Shown in pieces: positions 61,070 through 64,000 of a stretch of DNA of 64,000 nucleotides (the first letter of the stretch is position 1; each line of letters begins with the position of its first letter). The stretch is from Antarctobacter sediminis (lineage in GTDB: Bacteria; Pseudomonadota; Alphaproteobacteria; Rhodobacterales; Rhodobacteraceae), in contig NZ_JAHUZG010000001.1 of assembly GCF_019218285.1 (NCBI RefSeq), forward strand, positions 868,001 through 932,000, in the 5' to 3' direction. The translations under genes and the position numbers were made by a program. Under the pieces are notes generated by a model. The model was not told the DNA's origin. It ran no database searches and saw only the letters and a program-made list of their open reading frames with translations.

Positions 61070-62476
61070 GTGGGTATCCGATATCTCGAGGTTCCGAAAT
61101 GGGGACTGTCCATGGAAGAAGGGACAGTCGTGGCCTGGCTGATCGCGCCGGGCGCTGCATTCTCCGAAGGGGACGAGATCTGCGAGATCGAGACCTCGAA
61201 AATCACCAATGTGGTCGAAGCGCCGTTTGACGGTGTATTGCGCAAGGTGCTGGCCGAACCGGGAGAGACCCTGCCGGTCGGCGCGCCGATCGCGATTTCC
61301 GCCAGTGAGGACGTATGCGACGCCGAGATCGAGGCCGCAGGCGGCGCACCTTCCACGCCCCAGGTTGAAACACCCGCCGCCGCCGAAGCCGCGCCTCCCT
61401 CCGCCGCACCGGCACCGCAAACCGCCAGCAAGACCCCGACCTCATCGACGATCCCCGAACCGCTGAAGGGCGTCACATCAGCGGACGTGGTCGCGACCCC
61501 TTCGGCCCGCGCGCTGGCGCAGCAGCATGGAATCGATCTGGGCAAGGTGCCGGCCACCGGGCGCGGCAACCGCGTTTCGGTTTCGGACATCCTGACCGCT
61601 GTCGAGACGGCAGGCGGCCAGATGACGGCGGACATCGCCGAAGTCGCCGCACTGCGCGCCTCTCCGCTGGCCCGTCGAGTCGCCGGACAGAAAGGCATCG
61701 ATCTTGGGCAGGTCACGCCCAGCGGTGCCAAGGGCAAGATCCTGCTTGCCGATGTCGAACAGGCGGCGCAGCCCGCCCCGGCCCCGGCCCCACAAGCCGC
61801 CTATCGCGACATTCCGATGACCGGGATGCGCAAGACCATCGCCGAACGGCTGACAGCCTCGGCGCGCGACATCCCTCATTTCCGGTTGAGTTCGGACATC
61901 CGGCTGGACGCGCTGCTGGCGCTGCGCAAACAGCTCAACGAAAGCGCGCCGAAAAAGATCAGCGTGACCGACATGCTGGTCAAGGCGGCCTCAAAGGCCT
62001 TGATCGCCGTGCCTGGCTGCAACGTGCAGGTTCTGGACGGCGCGATCCGCCAGTTCGATCAGACCGACATTTGCCTTGCGGTGGCGCTGGACGGCGGCCT
62101 TTTGACCCCGAAGGTCAGCGGCGTGGACAGCTTGTCGCTGTCGGCGGTCGCACAGGAAACCGCCGCGCTGATCGAGGCGGCGCGCGCAGGCACCCTGCAA
62201 CCGGATCAGTTCACCGGCGGCACTTTCACGATCTCGAACCTCGGGATGTATGGCGTCGACCAGTTCGACGCGATCATCAACCCGCCGCAAGGCGCGATCC
62301 TTGCCGTGGGCGCAGGCCGCACCGAAGGCCACGGCTATCGTCACGGCGACGGCCCGGCCACGGTGATGACTGTCACCCTGTCCTGCGATCACCGCGCCAT
62401 CGACGGCGCGCTTGGCGCGCAATGGCTGCAAGCCTTCCGCGCCGCCGTCGAAACCCCCATGCAAATCCTGCTCTGA
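61070..62476 (+). CDS. 2-Oxoacid/acetoin dehydrogenase E2 (lipoyl acyltransferase) with two E3/E1-binding domains
   Basis: 468 residues from GTG 61070 (AGAGG upstream). In order: a lipoyl domain (about 1-78, lipoyl Lys44 in IETSKITN), an Ala/Pro linker, a peripheral subunit-binding domain (142-176, ATPSARALAQQHGIDLGKV), a second similar domain (197-231, ASPLARRVAGQKGIDLGQV), another linker, and the acyltransferase core with HRAIDG (His441, Asp445). Two binding domains are unusual; most E2 have one. It holds E1 and E3 and transfers the acyl group to CoA. E1 genes follow at once; E3 is not yet seen. Confidence 0.93.
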   Translation: MGIRYLEVPKWGLSMEEGTVVAWLIAPGAAFSEGDEICEIETSKITNVVEAPFDGVLRKVLAEPGETLPVGAPIAISASEDVCDAEIEAAGGAPSTPQVETPAAAEAAPPSAAPAPQTASKTPTSSTIPEPLKGVTSADVVATPSARALAQQHGIDLGKVPATGRGNRVSVSDILTAVETAGGQMTADIAEVAALRASPLARRVAGQKGIDLGQVTPSGAKGKILLADVEQAAQPAPAPAPQAAYRDIPMTGMRKTIAERLTASARDIPHFRLSSDIRLDALLALRKQLNESAPKKISVTDMLVKAASKALIAVPGCNVQVLDGAIRQFDQTDICLAVALDGGLLTPKVSGVDSLSLSAVAQETAALIEAARAGTLQPDQFTGGTFTISNLGMYGVDQFDAIINPPQGAILAVGAGRTEGHGYRHGDGPATVMTVTLSCDHRAIDGALGAQWLQAFRAAVETPMQILL

Positions 62477-62492
62477 CCCGCGGAGACCCCCG

Positions 62493-63485
62493 ATGGCCAA
62501 GACCCCCAAAACAGAGACCCCGCTGCCCGGCGCAAACACCCTTGTCACCGCCTATCGCAAGATGCGCGAGATCCGCGATTTCGAAACCCGGATTTCCAAG
62601 GAATTCGCCGCTGGCACGGTGCCCGGCATGACCCACCTTTACATCGGCCAAGAGGCCGTCGCGGTGGGCGTGTGCAGTCACCTCGACGATAACGACAACA
62701 TTGCTTCTACCCACCGTGGCCACGGACACTGCATCGCCAAGGGCTGTGACCTGACCGGCATGGCGCTGGAACTGTTCCGCAAGGAGGGCGGGCTGTGCAA
62801 GGGCAAAGGCGGGTCGATGCATATCGCCGATGTGTCCAAGGGGATGCTGGGCGCCAATGCCATCGTCGGCGGCGCGGCCCCTCTGGCGCTTGGCGCTGCG
62901 CTGGCGGCCAAGACGCGCGGCAACGGCGCGGTGGCGGTGGCCTTTGCCGGGGACGGCGCCACCAATCAGGGCACCACCTTCGAGGCAATGAACATGGCCG
63001 TGGTGCTGAAACTGCCGCTGATCTTTGCCGTTGAAAACAATGGCTACGGCGAACATACAACGCTGGAATACGCTGTCGGCGCGGATCTGACAGAACGCAC
63101 GCAGGGCTTTGGCATTCCTTCGGTCAAGGTGGACGGCACCGATTTCTTTGCCGTGCATGCCGCCATGGCCGAAGCGGTGGAACGCGGACGACGTGGCGGC
63201 GGCCCCTCGGCGATCGAGGCAGTGGCACAGCGCTGGCACGGCCATTTCGAAGGCGACGCCCAGGCCTATCGCGACAAGGCCGAGATCGCCGCGCTGCGCG
63301 AAACCGCCGACCCTCTCAAGAAATTCCGCGAGCGCGTGCTGGCCGAAAACCTCCTGACCGCCGAGACGCTGGACCAGATCGACGAGGATGTCGCCACGGC
63401 GGTGGATGCCGCCGTCGAGACCGCGCTTGCCGCTCCGCAACCGGCGCTCTCTGAGCTCCTGACCGACGTCTACGTCAGTTACTGA
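62493..63485 (+). CDS. Thiamin-diphosphate dehydrogenase E1 alpha subunit (PDH/acetoin type)
   Basis: 330 residues. The TPP-binding motif runs from GDGATNQG to FAVENN, about 30 residues as expected. MTHLYIGQEAVAVGVCSHL and the lid THRGHGHCIAKG, GKGGSMHIAD are the typical loops of the PDH-E1-alpha/AcoA family. Together with E1 beta it decarboxylates a 2-oxoacid or cleaves acetoin and passes the acyl group to the lipoyl arm. The order E2-E1alpha-E1beta is less usual than alpha-beta-E2. It begins 16 nt after the E2 stop with CGGAG upstream. Confidence 0.94.
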   Translation: MAKTPKTETPLPGANTLVTAYRKMREIRDFETRISKEFAAGTVPGMTHLYIGQEAVAVGVCSHLDDNDNIASTHRGHGHCIAKGCDLTGMALELFRKEGGLCKGKGGSMHIADVSKGMLGANAIVGGAAPLALGAALAAKTRGNGAVAVAFAGDGATNQGTTFEAMNMAVVLKLPLIFAVENNGYGEHTTLEYAVGADLTERTQGFGIPSVKVDGTDFFAVHAAMAEAVERGRRGGGPSAIEAVAQRWHGHFEGDAQAYRDKAEIAALRETADPLKKFRERVLAENLLTAETLDQIDEDVATAVDAAVETALAAPQPALSELLTDVYVSY

Positions 63486-63512
63486 CCCGAAATTCCGAGG
63501 AAGGACAGAGAC

Positions 63513-64000
63513 ATGGCCATCCGCAGCTTCCGCGAAGCGATCAACGACGCCCTGCGTTACGAACTGACCCACGACCCCGACGTGATCCTGCTAGGCGAGG
63601 ATATTGGCGGCGGTGGCGGCGGGGTCGAAGGCTCTCATGGGTCGTCCGGCGGGATGCTGGGCGTGACCAAGGGGCTGCTTTATGAATTCGGCCCCGAACG
63701 TGTCATCGACACGCCGATTTCCGAAAGCGCCATCATGGGCGCCGCCGCCGGGGCCGCGCTGACCGGGATGCGCCCGGTGGCCGAATTGATGTTCATGGAT
63801 TTTTTCGGCGTCTGCTTTGACCAGATCTACAATCAGGCCGCCAAATTCCGATACATGTTCGGCGGCACCACGCGCACGCCGATGGTTGTGCGCGGCATGG
63901 TCGGTGCGGGGTTCGGTTCGGCCGCACAGCACAGTCAGGCGCTCTGGCCCATTTTCAGCCACATCCCCGGCCTGAAAGTGATCCTGCCGTCCAACCCCTA
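63513..64000 (+). CDS. Thiamin-diphosphate dehydrogenase E1 beta subunit, 5' part
   Basis: The first 162 codons are in the window; the gene runs past the right edge. It begins MAIRSFREAINDALRYELTHDPDVILLGEDIG, then VIDTPISESAIMGAAAGAALTGMRPVAELMFMDF and YNQAAKFRYMFGG, all standard for the PDH/AcoB beta family. A glycine-rich insert GGGGGGVEGSHGSSGGMLG replaces the usual short loop, as in acetoin/2-oxoacid E1 beta. GAGGAAGGACAG precedes the ATG. It completes the E1 dimer with the alpha subunit 28 bp upstream. Confidence 0.94.
   Translation, partial: MAIRSFREAINDALRYELTHDPDVILLGEDIGGGGGGVEGSHGSSGGMLGVTKGLLYEFGPERVIDTPISESAIMGAAAGAALTGMRPVAELMFMDFFGVCFDQIYNQAAKFRYMFGGTTRTPMVVRGMVGAGFGSAAQHSQALWPIFSHIPGLKVILPSNP

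Overview
The window looks like chromosomal DNA of a marine alphaproteobacterium of the Rhodobacterales (Roseobacter group). The grounds are a strong G/C bias at third codon positions, a SciP-type (DUF1153) gene, a DksA with only one zinc-finger cysteine, several TRAP transporters, a DUF2849/DUF934 assimilatory-sulfate operon, and Rhodobacterales-type structured intergenic repeats. Base composition and codon use are even throughout. I found no transposase, integrase, phage gene, CRISPR array or rRNA. Two identical tRNA-Asp genes lie near 8.7 kb.

Layout. 0-8.5 kb: 5' end of sciP (minus), mnmA, a Tat-exported PhoD-type phosphatase, then a minus-strand envelope cluster (L,D-transpeptidase, LpxD-type acyltransferase, acyl carrier protein, ketoacyl-ACP synthase), with a DUF882 protein divergent from the transpeptidase. 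8.5-18.2 kb: tRNA-Asp pair, polysaccharide deacetylase, pirin, a membrane LytTR protein, a RimB-RimK fusion, SufT, an MFS exporter, an A-type Fe-S carrier with a TfoX-like protein, a 2OG-Fe(II) oxygenase and tpiA. 18.2-24.8 kb: a dctPQM TRAP transporter with a DctB/DctD-like two-component system. The regulator's AAA+ domain looks inactive. 24.9-32.3 kb: a cytochrome P450, an Lrp regulator, and the divergent sulfur assimilation operon cysG-DUF2849-cysI-cysH-DUF934 followed by ferredoxin-NADP reductase. 32.3-38.1 kb: a membrane-anchored repeat protein, infC with a non-AUG start, MoeA-like and XdhC-like molybdenum-enzyme maturation genes, an FAD monooxygenase and dksA. 38.4-51 kb: a MoxR ATPase and its VWA partner separated by five unrelated genes, then a group of secreted proteins of unknown role (Sel1 protein, an uncharacterised anchored protein, an FGE-like protein, a NAGPA-like protein).

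51.1-64 kb is the most distinctive region. It looks like one catabolic regulon: fumarylacetoacetate-hydrolase-family protein, FAD monooxygenase, sulfatase, arylsulfotransferase-family protein, a TAXI-TRAP transporter, a GntR/FCD regulator, a VOC protein, and E2-E1alpha-E1beta of a 2-oxoacid/acetoin-type dehydrogenase running off the right edge. Four copies of ATTGT-NN-AACA lie in front of the main transcription units, and the GntR gene between them is the obvious candidate regulator. The substrate is unknown; the enzyme set suggests a sulfated or aromatic organic compound.

All functional calls rest on reading the translated sequence and motifs; no database search was run. Start codons were moved inward from the longest ORF where ribosome-binding sites and family N-termini favoured it.
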